NCBI GenBank assembly: GCA_026399835.1
Contig: JAPLQE010000070.1
Coordinates: 38,062-102,061, forward strand
Direction: 5' to 3'
Origin: Burkholderiales bacterium
GTDB taxonomy: Bacteria; Pseudomonadota; Gammaproteobacteria; Burkholderiales; Burkholderiaceae_E
DNA: 64,000 bases
The notes beneath the pieces are model-generated. The model did no database searches, had not been told where the DNA came from, and worked only from the letters and a program-made list of their open reading frames with translations. Of this stretch, positions 55,061 to 64,000 are shown piece after piece (position 1 is the stretch's first letter; every line of letters begins with the position of its first letter). Both the position numbers and the translations under genes were made by a program.

Positions 55061-55639
55061 TCAGCGGGGTGTCCCGGGCGGGCTCAGATACCGGTCGACG
55101 TCGAAGGTCTGCAGCCATTCCGGACGATAGACGGCGAGCCCGGTCACGAGGACCCCGGTGGTGACCGCCTCGCCGTCGGCCAGGATCAGCAGCGTGATCC
55201 ACCAGTCGGCGCCCGGGTTGCGGCCGGAGCCGGCCGCGAACAGCAGGCGTTCGGCTGCGCCGCCCGCCAGCGTCGCCATCAGGGTGCCTGCGAACACCGC
55301 GACGAACAGGTAGACGAACAGGTGCGGCGGAAGGCGGCGCTCGATCAGCCTGAGCCAACCCCAGGCCACGGCGATCGGCAGCCAGCCGTCGAGGAGCACG
55401 GCCGCCGGCATCTCGGCCCACGGCACGGTACCGGTGGCCGCGGCGAAGCCCGCGCCGCCGAGCACGGCCACAGCGGCCCAGCGCGGGCCGAGCACGTACA
55501 GCGCGAGGGGCGCGACGAGCCAGTGCAGCGGCGGGCCGCCGACCAGGGTCGTCCGCAGGGTCCAGGCCAGTCCGATCAGCACTGCCACTGCGCCGAGCGC
55601 ATGCGGCGAGGCCGTCTTGGGTGCCGACCTGGCGTTCAT
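55061..55639 (-). CDS. CbiM-like energy-coupling factor permease
   Basis: A 192-residue membrane protein with about five to six helices. HLFVYLFVAVFAGTLMATL and EAVTTGVLVTGLAVYRPEW, then LQTFDVDRYL, match the C-terminal part of CbiM-like S-components. Canonical CbiM handles cobalt/nickel through an N-terminal MHI segment; that metal site is not visible, so ion specificity is open. Its ATG overlaps the kinase stop as ATGA, so it is translated with the two-component system. Confidence 0.72.
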   Translation of the reverse strand: MNARSAPKTASPHALGAVAVLIGLAWTLRTTLVGGPPLHWLVAPLALYVLGPRWAAVAVLGGAGFAAATGTVPWAEMPAAVLLDGWLPIAVAWGWLRLIERRLPPHLFVYLFVAVFAGTLMATLAGGAAERLLFAAGSGRNPGADWWITLLILADGEAVTTGVLVTGLAVYRPEWLQTFDVDRYLSPPGTPR

Positions 55640-57021
55640 GCCGCCTGCGCCGTGGTCACCGGCACCCCGGTGGCGGCGCCGGTCAGGCGGATGGAGACCC
55701 GCGTGCCCTGTCCGGCGCTGCTGTGGATCGACAGCGTCCAGCCGGCCGCCGCGCAGATGCGCTCGACGATCGTCAGCCCGAGCCCGAGGCCCGAGGGGCC
55801 GGTCTCGTCGTCGGCGGCCGAACCGCGCCAGAACGGATCGAACACTCGCTCGAGGGCGGCCGCGTCGATGCCCGGGCCGTGGTCGATCACCTCGATCGCC
55901 CCCTCCGACTGCTGCACCGTCACCGGCGCGCTGCGGCCGTGCCGGATCGCGTTGCGCAGCAGGTTGGACAGCACGATCTCGAGCATCGCCGGATGCGAGA
56001 CCGGCAGCGCCGGCTCGGCGACCGTCGCGGTCACCGTGGCGCCCAGCAGACGGGCTTCGGCGGCGAGCCGTTCGACACACAGCCCGACCAGCTCGCCGAG
56101 CGGGCGCGGCGCGCCTTGGGGCGGCAGCGGCACCGGATGGTCACCGGAGGGCTGCCAGCGCGCCACCAGCAGCAGCACGTCGAGCAGGCGCTGCAGCTCC
56201 TCGGCGGCCTCGCGGATCGAGCGCAGGCGCGGCACCACCGGCGCCGGCAGGTCGCTGCGCGCGAGCAGCACCTCGGTGCCGGTGGCGATCCGCGTGAGCG
56301 GGGTGCGCAGCTCGTGGCTCGCCGCCGCGGCGAACGCGCGCTCCTTGCGCAGCGCGATCGCCACCTGCCGACGGTGGTCATCGAGCGCGTCGGCGAGCGC
56401 GGACACCTCGACGTCCATCGAGCCGTCGCGGAACGAGGCATCGCCCGGGCCTTCGGAGACCCGCCGCTGCAGCCGGTTCATGCCACCCAGCAGGCGGTCG
56501 ACCATGCCGAGCGCGAGCCGCGAGGCCAGCATCGTGAGCATCGCCGCGATCGCAAGCACCGCCCACAGCAGGTCGAGTCGGCGCTCCTGGTGCTCGGTCG
56601 AATCGTAGGCGAGCAGAAAGACCTGCGCGCCCCGGCGCGCGACGCCGACCTGGTAGTCGACGCCATCGGCGGAGCGGACCTCGCGCATCACGATCTTCTT
56701 GGTGGGCTCGGCCACGAGATCGGGCAGCGGCATCAGGTGCGGCGGCAGCGCATCCCCGGGCACGGCCGGATCCCGCGACGCGATGTACAGCCGCAGGGAG
56801 CCGGTGTTCGGGTAGGCGAGCAGCGGATCCCGGGGGTGGATCTCGATGCTGCGCTCGAGTTCGTCCTCGACCACCCGCTCGATCAGCCTGCGCTCGTAGC
56901 CGTACCAGACCACATGCAGCAGCAGCGCCTCGGCGAACGACGCGATCGACGCGGTGACGACGATGCCGACGACCAGTCGCCGTCTAAGCGAGGGACGCAG
57001 GCGGCCTGATCCGGTAACCAT
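55636..57021 (-). CDS. Sensor histidine kinase
   Basis: A 461-residue inner-membrane kinase. Two transmembrane helices (SIASFAEALLLHVVWYG region and LLWAVLAIAAMLTMLAS) flank a periplasmic domain of about 130 residues. Then come HAMP, the H-box ASHELRTPLTRI (phospho-His), the N-box LSNLLRNAIRHG and the ATP lid DHGPGIDAAALERVFDPFW and GLGLGLTIVERI. It pairs with the response regulator just upstream. Its ATG 57021 lies inside the regulator gene, overlapping by 38 bp; a later start is possible. The ligand is unknown. Confidence 0.9.
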   Translation of the reverse strand: MVTGSGRLRPSLRRRLVVGIVVTASIASFAEALLLHVVWYGYERRLIERVVEDELERSIEIHPRDPLLAYPNTGSLRLYIASRDPAVPGDALPPHLMPLPDLVAEPTKKIVMREVRSADGVDYQVGVARRGAQVFLLAYDSTEHQERRLDLLWAVLAIAAMLTMLASRLALGMVDRLLGGMNRLQRRVSEGPGDASFRDGSMDVEVSALADALDDHRRQVAIALRKERAFAAAASHELRTPLTRIATGTEVLLARSDLPAPVVPRLRSIREAAEELQRLLDVLLLVARWQPSGDHPVPLPPQGAPRPLGELVGLCVERLAAEARLLGATVTATVAEPALPVSHPAMLEIVLSNLLRNAIRHGRSAPVTVQQSEGAIEVIDHGPGIDAAALERVFDPFWRGSAADDETGPSGLGLGLTIVERICAAAGWTLSIHSSAGQGTRVSIRLTGAATGVPVTTAQAA

Positions 57022-57664
57022 GGCCGTGCAGATTCTCGATCGGATCGACGCCCGCCTCCGCGAAGGCGCGCCGTGTCTGAGCGACCAGCGCGCGCAGCGC
57101 ATCGCCGCCCGGCGGCTCGTCGCCCCAGATCTCGCGTTCGAGGTCGGGGCGCGAGAACACGCGGTCGGGAGCGCTCATCAGCAGGTCGATCAGCTGGAAC
57201 GAACGCGGGGTCAGGCGCACGACGGCGTCGCCCACGCGGACCCGGCGGGCTTCGCGCTCGAGTCGCAGCCCGCCGAGCGTGGTGACCTCGGTGGCCCGCC
57301 CGGTCGAGCGGCGCGACAGCGCGCGCAGCCGCATCGCCAGCTCGTCGAGCAGGAAGGGCTTGACCAGGTAGTCGTCGGCCCCGGCCGCGAAACCCGCCCG
57401 CTTGCTGTCGATCGAATCGCGGGCGGTGAGCATCAGGACGGGGGTCGTGCCGAGCGGCCCCGCGCGCAGGCGGCGGCACCAGTCGACGCCGTCGATGCCG
57501 GGCAGGTTCAGGTCGAGGACGACGACGTCGGGGCGTTCGCGCTGCGCGAGCTCCATGCCGACGATGCCGTCGGGCGCGTAGCGGGTGTCCATGCCCGTGG
57601 TCTGCAGGTAGTCGCAGACATTGGCCCCGATCACCGGGTCATCCTCGATCACCAGCACGCGCAT
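56984..57664 (-). CDS. OmpR family response regulator
   Basis: A 226-residue regulator. The receiver has VIEDDPVIGANV (acidic pocket), VVLDLNLPGIDG (phospho-Asp), LMLTARDS and VKPFLLDEL (Lys). The C-terminal winged helix has LRLEREARRVRVGD and LTPRSFQLIDLL. First gene of a regulator-kinase-CbiM-like operon, so phosphorylation by the adjacent kinase is expected. Targets cannot be predicted. Confidence 0.93.
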   Translation of the reverse strand: MRVLVIEDDPVIGANVCDYLQTTGMDTRYAPDGIVGMELAQRERPDVVVLDLNLPGIDGVDWCRRLRAGPLGTTPVLMLTARDSIDSKRAGFAAGADDYLVKPFLLDELAMRLRALSRRSTGRATEVTTLGGLRLEREARRVRVGDAVVRLTPRSFQLIDLLMSAPDRVFSRPDLEREIWGDEPPGGDALRALVAQTRRAFAEAGVDPIENLHGHGYRIRPPASLA

Positions 57665-57688
57665 CGCCCACCTCTCTCGAGATCCGAA

Positions 57689-60600
57689 TCAGCCCAGTGC
57701 AACGCGCGCGTTGCGCCACACCCTCATCCACGGGGACTCGCCCGCAGCACCGCCGACGCGCGGCGCGCCCCCCACCGTATCGTCCGGACGCCATGACCAT
57801 TGCACCATCCGGAACACGCGCTCCGGATGGGGCATCAGGATGGTCGCACGGCCGTCCGCGCTCGTGTAGCCCGTCAGCCCGCCGACGGAACCGTTCGGGT
57901 TGGCCGGATAGGCCTCGGCCGGTGTCCCGTCGCCATTCACGAAGCGCAGCGCGCCGAGTGCGGCGGCGGCGTGCTCCGGCCGGTCGTGCTCGACCCGCCC
58001 TTCACCGTGCGCGATGGCGATCGGCAGGCGCGATCCTGCCATCCCCGCGAGGAAGAGCGACGGCGAAGGCAGCACCTCGACCGCACCGAAGCGCGCCTCG
58101 AACTGCGCGGAGCGGTTCGCGCGGAACCGCGGCCAGTGCTCGGCACCGGGGATGATCGCCTTGAGCTGCGACAGCATCTGGCAGCCGTTGCACACCCCGA
58201 GCGTGAAGCTCGAGGGCCGCTGGAAGAAGGTTGCGAACTGCTCGGCGAGCGCGGCGTTGAACAGGATCGTACGGGCCCAGCCGGCGCCGCCGCCGAGCAC
58301 GTCGCCGTACGAGAAGCCGCCGCAGGCGACCAGACCGGCGAAGTCGGCGAGCCTGTGGCGGCCCTCGATCAGGTCGGTCATGTGGACGTCGTAGGCGTCG
58401 AAGCCGGCCAGGTCGAAGGCGGCCGCCATCTCGATCTGGCTGTTGACGCCCTGCTCGCGCAGCACCGCCACCCGCGGGCGCACGCCGGTGGCGACGTAGG
58501 GCGCGGCGATGTCGTCGGCAGGGTCGAAGCTCAGGTGCACCGACAGCGGCGGCTGGGCGCCGGCGCCGTTGCGCTCGTATTCCTCGCGTGCGCAGTCGGG
58601 ATCGTCGCGCAGCGCGGCGATCCGGTAGGAGGTCTCGCTCCAGGCCGACTGCAGCACCGCGCGGGACGCGCTCCAGACCTTCTTCGCATCGCGCCAGATC
58701 TCGATGGCGTCGCGGTCGTTGGGCTTGCCGACGACGTGGGACAGGCGCGACAGCCCCGCATCGCGCAGCGCGCCGAGCACCGCGTCGCGATCGGCCTGCC
58801 GGACCTGCAGCACCACGCCCGCCTCCTCGGCGAACAGCGCCTTCATCGTCAGCTCGTTGCGCTGGACGGCGACCTGCTCGGGCCGGATCTTGAAGTCGCC
58901 CCAGTCGGCGGCATGCGGATCGATGGTCAGCATGTCGAGGTTGAGCGTCACGCCGCAGTGGCCGGCGAAGGCCATCTCGCAGACGGTGGCGAAGAGCCCG
59001 CCGTCAGAGCGATCGTGGATCGCGAGCACGCGGCCGGCTGCAGCCAGCGCCTGCACAGCGCCGAAGGCGCGCGCCAGCAGCGACGGATCGGCCAGGTCGG
59101 GCACCGCGTCGCCGACCTGCTGCGTGACCTGCGCGAGCGCGGAGCCGCCGAGGCGATGGCGCCCCTCGCCCAGGTCGATCAGGATCAGCGTCGTGTCACC
59201 GAGCTCGGTGCGCAGCTGCGGGGTCAGCGCGCGCCGCACGTCCGCCACCGGCGCCCAGGCGGTGACGATCAGCGAGGTGGGCGAGGCCACTTCACGCGGC
59301 GCGCCGTCCTCGCTGCGCCAGCGCGTGCGCATCGACAGCGAATCCTTGCCGACCGGGATGGCGATGCCCAGGGCGATCGAGAAGTCGCTCGCGGCCTGCA
59401 CCGCGTCGTAGAGATCGGCGTCGTCGTCCGGCGTGCCGCAGGCGGCCATCCAGTTCGCCGACAGCTTGATCGCGTCGATGGCGGCGATGGGGGCGCCCAT
59501 CAGGTTGGTGACCGACTCGGCGATCGCCATCCGTGCCGAGGCGGCGGCGTCGATCACGGCGAGCGGGGTGCGCTCGCCCATCGACATCGCATCGCCGCGA
59601 AAGCCGCGGTGATCGACCAGACCGAGCGCGCAGTCGGCGACCGGCACCTGCCAGGGGCCGACCATCTGGTCGCGCGCGCTCAGCCCGCCGACCGTACGGT
59701 CGCCGATGGTGATGAGGAAGGACTTGGAGGCCACGGCCGGCAGCCGCAGCACCCGCATCGCCACCTCGCCGAGGTCGAGCCCGGAGGCGTCGAGCTCGGG
59801 CAGTGCACGCGCGCGCCGCACCGCGTCGCGGTGCATCCTGGGCGGTTTGCCCAGCAGCACGTCCATCGGCATGTCGACCGGCTTGGAGCCGTCGGGCGCC
59901 TCGAGCACCAGCTGCCGGTCCGCCGACACCGTGCCGACCACCGCGTACGGGCTGCGCTCGCGTCGACACAGGAAGTCGAAGGTCTCGAGCGAGCCCGGTG
60001 CGATGCCGAGCACGTAGCGCTCCTGCGACTCGTTGCACCAGATCTCGGCGGGCGACAGGCCGCTGGCCAGCAGCGGGATCTTCGCGAGCTCGAAGCGCGC
60101 GCCGCGGTTCGCGCCGTCGACCAGCTCGGGGAATGCGTTGGACAGCCCGCCGGCGCCGACGTCGTGGATCGACAGGATCGGATTGGCGTCGCCCATGGCG
60201 CGGCAGGCGTCCAGCACCTCCTGAGCACGACGCTGGATCTCGGCGTTGCCGCGCTGCACCGAGTCGAAGTCGAGCTCGGCGGTGTTGCTGCCCGAGCCCA
60301 TGCTGGAGGCCGCACCGCCCCCGAGGCCGATCCGCATGCCGGGGCCGCCGAGCTGGATCAGCAGCGTGCCGGGCGGCAGGTCGAGCTTGCCCACGTGCGC
60401 GGCGTCGAGGTGGCCGACGCCGCCGGCAAGCATGATCGGCTTGTGATAGCCGCGCACCGCGCCGCCCACCGTCTGCTGGTAGGTGCGGAAGTAGCCCAGC
60501 AGGTTGGGACGCCCGAACTCGTTGTTGAACGAGGCACCGCCGATCGGGCCGTCGATCATGATCGACAGCGGCGAGGCGATCCGGGCGGGCAGCCCGTACT

Positions 60601-61770
60601 GGGGGGCGTACGTCGGACGCCCGTCGATCGGCGCGGTGGTCTCCTGGACGGTCTCCCAGGGCTGCTCGAAGCCGGGGATCCGCAGGTCCGAGACCGTGAA
60701 GCCGGTCAGGCCGTACTTGGGCTTGGAGCCGCGCCCGGTGGCCCCCTCGTCGCGGATCTCGCCGCCCGAGCCGGTGGCCGCGCCCGGGAACGGCGAGATC
60801 GCGGTCGGATGGTTGTGGGTCTCGACCTTGAGCAGCGCGTGCAGCGGCACGTCGCGCCAGACATAGCGGCCGTTCTGGCCGTCCTGCACCGGGATGAAGC
60901 GGCTGGCGGTGCCGCCGCCGTCGAGCACCGCGGCATTGTCGGCATACGCGACGATGGTGCCGGCCGGGTTCGCGGCATGCGTCTTGCGGATAGGCCGAAC
61001 AGCGAATGCGCCCGCGCCTCGCCGTCGACGGTCCAGTCGGCGTTGAAGATCTTGTGCCGGCAATGCTCGGAGTTGGCCTGCGCGAACATCATCAGCTCGA
61101 CGTCGGTCGGATCGCGGCCGGCCTCGCGGAACGCGGCGAGCAGGTAGTCGACCTCGTCGTCGGACAGCGCAAGGCCCATCTCGGCGTTGGCGCGGGCGAG
61201 TGCGTCGCGTCCGCCGTCGCCCACCGGCACCGTGCGCAGCGGCTTGCCAGGCAGGTCGGCGAACAGCGTGGCGAGCGCGGCCGCATCGGATGCCGGCGGC
61301 ACGACCGATTCGGTCATCCGGTCGTGAAGCAGTGCTGCGAGGCGCTCGAGGCGGGCGGCATCCGGGGCGCGGGGGGTGCCGACCAGCCCGCCGATCAGCG
61401 CGCCCAGACCGCGGCGCATCACGACTGCGTAGGCCGTGCCGCGCTCGATGCGCGAGACCGCGTCCAGGCCGCAGACCCGAGCGATGTCGGTGGCCTTGCT
61501 CGACCAGGGACTGACGGTGCCCAGGCGGGGCACCACCCAGAGCACTGTGGCGCCGTCGGGCTCGGCCGGCGGCGGCAGCCCGTCGTCGAGGAGCGCCGCC
61601 ACGCGCGAGCGCGTGTCCTGCGTGAGCGGCTGCGGCGACAGCACCACGTGCAGGTGCCAGGCTCGGACATCGGCGACCGCGTCGTCGGCCGCCTGCAGCG
61701 CCGCCAGCAGGCGGCGACGGCGGAACTCGGAGAGGGCGGAGCCGCCGCGCAGGACGATCGCGTCGGGCAT
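57689..61770 (-). CDS. purL: Phosphoribosylformylglycinamidine synthase (PurL), frameshifted
   Basis: A large PurL of about 1360 residues if repaired. The start at ATG 61770 runs through ANSEHCRHKIFNADWTVDG and SLFGL, then the frame breaks at 60991-60993, where one base is missing; the next frame resumes at once with IRKTHAANPAGTIVAYADN. The rest holds the ATP-binding and amidotransferase domains: VCNGCQMLSQL (Cys nucleophile) and PHPERVFR at the C-terminus. PurL converts FGAR to FGAM in purine synthesis. The exact join favours a sequencing error or very recent mutation. No slippery heptamer was seen. Confidence 0.92.
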
Positions 61771-61798
61771 TCGGAGGGGGCGCAGGGGTGAAATCGCG

Positions 61799-61804
61799 AT
61801 TATA
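61799..61804 (-). promoter_or_regulatory. -10 element (TATAAT) of purL
   Basis: On the reverse strand TATAAT lies 28 bases before the purL ATG. It is a perfect -10, but no acceptable -35 is seen at 16-18 bp. No PurR-type palindrome was found. Confidence 0.45.
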
Positions 61805-61843
61805 CCGGCGGCCCGTCCCCGCCCCGACCGACCCCGGCCGAGA

Positions 61844-64000
61844 TCAGGGCTCGCCGAAGCCGCCGCCGCCCGGGGTCTCGATCACGAACACGTCACCGGC
61901 CTCGAGCTCGGCGCGGCCCACGTGGCCGACCGGCTCGATGCGCCCGTCGCCTCGCAGCACGTAGTTGCAGGCGACCGCGCCGCTGCCGCCGCCACCGGCA
62001 CCGAACGGCGGGAAGACCCGGCTGTTGCCGAGCATCGAGGCGGTCATCGGCTCGAGGAAGCGGATCATCCGCACGCCGCCGTCGCCGCCCCGCCACTGCC
62101 CGCGCCCGCCGGTGTTGCGGCGGATCCGGTACGACTCGAGCCGCACCGGGAAGCGCAGCTCGAGCACCTCGGGGTCGGTCAGCCGCGAGTTGGTCATGTG
62201 GGCCTGCACGACCGGACAGCCGTCGAAGCCACCGGTCCGGTGGCCCAGCGCATCGAAGACGCCGCCCGCACCCGAGCCGCCGGCAACGGTCTCGTAGTAC
62301 TGGTGGCGGGCGTTGCCGAAGGTGAAGTTGCTCATCGTGCTGCCGCTCGAGGCCAGCACGCCGAGCGCGCCGTACAGCGCGTTGGTGATGCACATCGAGG
62401 TCTCGACATTGCCGGCGACCACCGCGCCCGGGTAGCGCGGGTTCAGCATGCAGCCCTCGGGCACCACGATCTCGAGCGGCTCGAGGCAGCCGTCGTTCAT
62501 CGGGATCTCGTCGTCGACCAGCGTGCGGAACACGTACAGCACCGCGGCGGTGGTGACCGCGCTCGGCGCGTTGAAGTTGTTCGACGCCTGCAGCGAGGTG
62601 CCGGTGAAGTCGATCTTCGCGCGCCGCGCCTCGCGGTCGACGGTGACCGCGACCCGGATGGTCGCGCCGTTGTCGAGCTGCAGCGCGAACGCACCGTCCT
62701 TCAGCGCGCCGATCACGCGCCGCACCGACTCGGCGGCGTTGTCCTGCACGTGGCGCATGTAGGCCTGAACGACCTCGAGGCCGAAGTGCGCGACCATCTT
62801 CAGCAGCTCCTCGCGCCCCTTCTCGTTGGCGGCGACCTGGGCCTGCAGGTCGGCGACGTTCTGGTCGGGGTTGCGCGCCGGATGGGTCGCGCCGGTCAGC
62901 CGCTCGCGCAGCGCCGCCTCGCGCAGCACGCCGGCCTCCACCAGCTTCAGGTTGGTCAGCAGCACGCCCTCGTCGTCGATGTGGCGGCTGTCGGGCGGCA
63001 TCGAGCCGGGCGTGAGCCCGCCGATGTCGGCGTGGTGGCCGCGCGAACCGACCCAGAAGAGGACGGCGCCGCCGGCCTCGTCGAACACCGGCGTGACCAC
63101 GGTCACGTCGGGCAGGTGCGTGCCGCCGCGGTAGGGATCGTTCAGGACGAACACGTCGCCCGGCGCGATGTGGCCCGCGTTGTCGGCGATCACCGCCTTG
63201 ACGCTCGCGCCCATCGAGCCGAGGTGGACCGGCATGTGCGGCGCGTTGGCGATCAGCGCGCCGGTGGCGTCGAAGACCGCGCAGGAGAAGTCGAGCCGCT
63301 CCTTGATGTTCACCGAGTGGGCGGTGTTCTGCAGCCGGTAGCCCATCTGCTCGGCGATCGACATGAACAGGTTGTTGAAGATCTCGAGCATCACCGGGTC
63401 GGCCACGGTGCCGATCGCCTGGCGCGACGGGCGCGCGACCACCCGCCTGAGCACCAGGTCGCCGCGCACGCTGGTGGTCGCGCGCCAGCCCGGCTCGATG
63501 ACGGTGGTGGCGGTCGCCTCGGCGACCACCGCCGGGCCGTCGATGCTCGAGCCGGCGGGCAGCGCCTCGCGCCGGTACAGCGGCGCCTCGACCCACGCCC
63601 CATCGGCGTACATCGGCACGGTCGCCACGCGCGCGGCGCTGGCCTCGCCCGCCGCAGGGGGCGCGGCGACCGTGCTCGCCCCGCCCTCGCCCGGCGACAC
63701 CACCTCGACGCTGACCGACTCGACGACCACCGGCCGCGTCGACAGCAGGAAGGCGAAGCGCTGCCGGTAGGCGGCCTCGAACTCGGCGAGCATCGCGTCG
63801 CGCCCGCCCTCGGCGACCGAGAGCGCGGTGTCGGTACCTTCGTACTTCAGGTGCATGCGCCGCAGCGCGCGCAGGCGCTCGGCGGGCTCGCCCTGCGCCG
63901 CGAGCTCGCCGCGTGCCTGCGCCTCGACCTCCTCGAGCCGGGCGCGCCCGTCCTCGAGCCCGCCATCGTCCATCCGGCGCTCGACCGAGCGCTCGCGCAG
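61844..64000 (-). CDS. Hydantoinase/5-oxoprolinase family protein, C-terminal part
   Basis: The gene runs off the right end of the window; 718 residues are visible before the stop at 61846-61844. It covers the end of a hydantoinase-A-like domain and a complete hydantoinase B domain (VADPVMLEIFNNLFMSIAEQ, NDPYRGGTHLPDVT, RGHHADIGGLTPGSMPP, GGGGFG at the end). In fused 5-oxoprolinases both halves lie in one chain of about 1200 residues, and this appears to be that type. The enzyme opens 5-oxoproline or a hydantoin using ATP. The ATP-binding N-terminal half is outside the window. Confidence 0.9.
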   Translation of the reverse strand: MRERSVERRMDDGGLEDGRARLEEVEAQARGELAAQGEPAERLRALRRMHLKYEGTDTALSVAEGGRDAMLAEFEAAYRQRFAFLLSTRPVVVESVSVEVVSPGEGGASTVAAPPAAGEASAARVATVPMYADGAWVEAPLYRREALPAGSSIDGPAVVAEATATTVIEPGWRATTSVRGDLVLRRVVARPSRQAIGTVADPVMLEIFNNLFMSIAEQMGYRLQNTAHSVNIKERLDFSCAVFDATGALIANAPHMPVHLGSMGASVKAVIADNAGHIAPGDVFVLNDPYRGGTHLPDVTVVTPVFDEAGGAVLFWVGSRGHHADIGGLTPGSMPPDSRHIDDEGVLLTNLKLVEAGVLREAALRERLTGATHPARNPDQNVADLQAQVAANEKGREELLKMVAHFGLEVVQAYMRHVQDNAAESVRRVIGALKDGAFALQLDNGATIRVAVTVDREARRAKIDFTGTSLQASNNFNAPSAVTTAAVLYVFRTLVDDEIPMNDGCLEPLEIVVPEGCMLNPRYPGAVVAGNVETSMCITNALYGALGVLASSGSTMSNFTFGNARHQYYETVAGGSGAGGVFDALGHRTGGFDGCPVVQAHMTNSRLTDPEVLELRFPVRLESYRIRRNTGGRGQWRGGDGGVRMIRFLEPMTASMLGNSRVFPPFGAGGGGSGAVACNYVLRGDGRIEPVGHVGRAELEAGDVFVIETPGGGGFGEP

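Noticed and set aside
60985..61000. Programmed -1 frameshift in purL
   Set aside because: The junction GGC CTA TCC is not an X XXY YYZ slippery site and purL is not known for recoding, so an indel is simpler.
57800..61147. 1115-residue forward frame opposite purL
   Set aside because: Pure antisense of purL with no recognisable domain; it also spans the purL frameshift without change, showing it is not under coding constraint.

Overview
The window is very GC-rich, densely packed bacterial chromosome with short or overlapping intergenic gaps. Gene order and families point to a betaproteobacterium of the Burkholderiales: DUF4936-ygfZ divergent from mltG-tmk-holB-pilZ-tatD, pcaHG-pobA, Bug-type solute receptors, and a beta-type 'putative thymidine phosphorylase' beside a PRPP synthetase homologue. 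I found no rRNA, tRNA, CRISPR array, insertion sequence or prophage. The first and last genes are cut by the window edges.

Region by region. 1-5.4 kb: the end of a PaaI-type thioesterase, then a forward run of a medium-chain reductase, class II aldolase, SDR, epoxide-hydrolase-like enzyme, HSL-type esterase and GNAT protein. 5.4-11.6 kb: housekeeping block (DUF4936, ygfZ, mltG, tmk, holB, PilZ protein, tatD, ankyrin protein). 11.6 kb: a dif-like XerCD site. All eight FtsK-orienting octamers found by eye in the window point toward it, so this is probably the replication terminus. 11.7-14.6 kb: a small HTH-like protein, a carboxylesterase and an orphan BcsE-like protein, all reverse.

15-31.4 kb: an acyl-CoA catabolic island built around a TetR gene. 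The reverse arm is TetR, AtuA-family protein, MaoC hydratase, HSD17B4-like SDR, an HMG-CoA-synthase-like/DUF35 fusion and an SCP2-type thiolase. The forward arm is a PECR-like SDR, carboxylase beta subunit, acyl-CoA dehydrogenase, biotin-carboxylase alpha subunit, second acyl-CoA dehydrogenase, enoyl-CoA hydratase and MFS carrier. Its content matches the acyclic terpene utilisation (Atu) logic: isoprenoid acyl-CoA, carboxylation by a geranyl-CoA-type carboxylase, then beta-oxidation.

31.4-37.9 kb: pcaH-pcaG-pobA (4-hydroxybenzoate to ring-cleaved protocatechuate) followed by a Bug receptor, then a P1 peptidase/SIMPL pair and a cation-efflux carrier. 37.9-43.6 kb: a nucleotide module in two converging arms: AMP-phosphorylase-type enzyme plus PRPP-synthetase homologue (forward), and upp, DUF1688 (URC4-like) and a GTP cyclohydrolase II homologue (URC1-like) (reverse). 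The reverse arm is the signature of the URC uracil-degradation route, and the forward arm could regenerate its PRPP.

43.7-57.7 kb: an atypical SDR, an ArnT-like/GT2/ChbG-HpnK envelope-sugar operon, dinB, an M20 peptidase, mnmC with a degenerate methyltransferase half, an AEC transporter, a YkgJ cysteine-cluster protein, a glycine-zipper secreted protein, and a response regulator/histidine kinase/CbiM-like operon. 57.7-64 kb: purL with an apparent one-base frameshift, and the C-terminal part of a hydantoinase/5-oxoprolinase.
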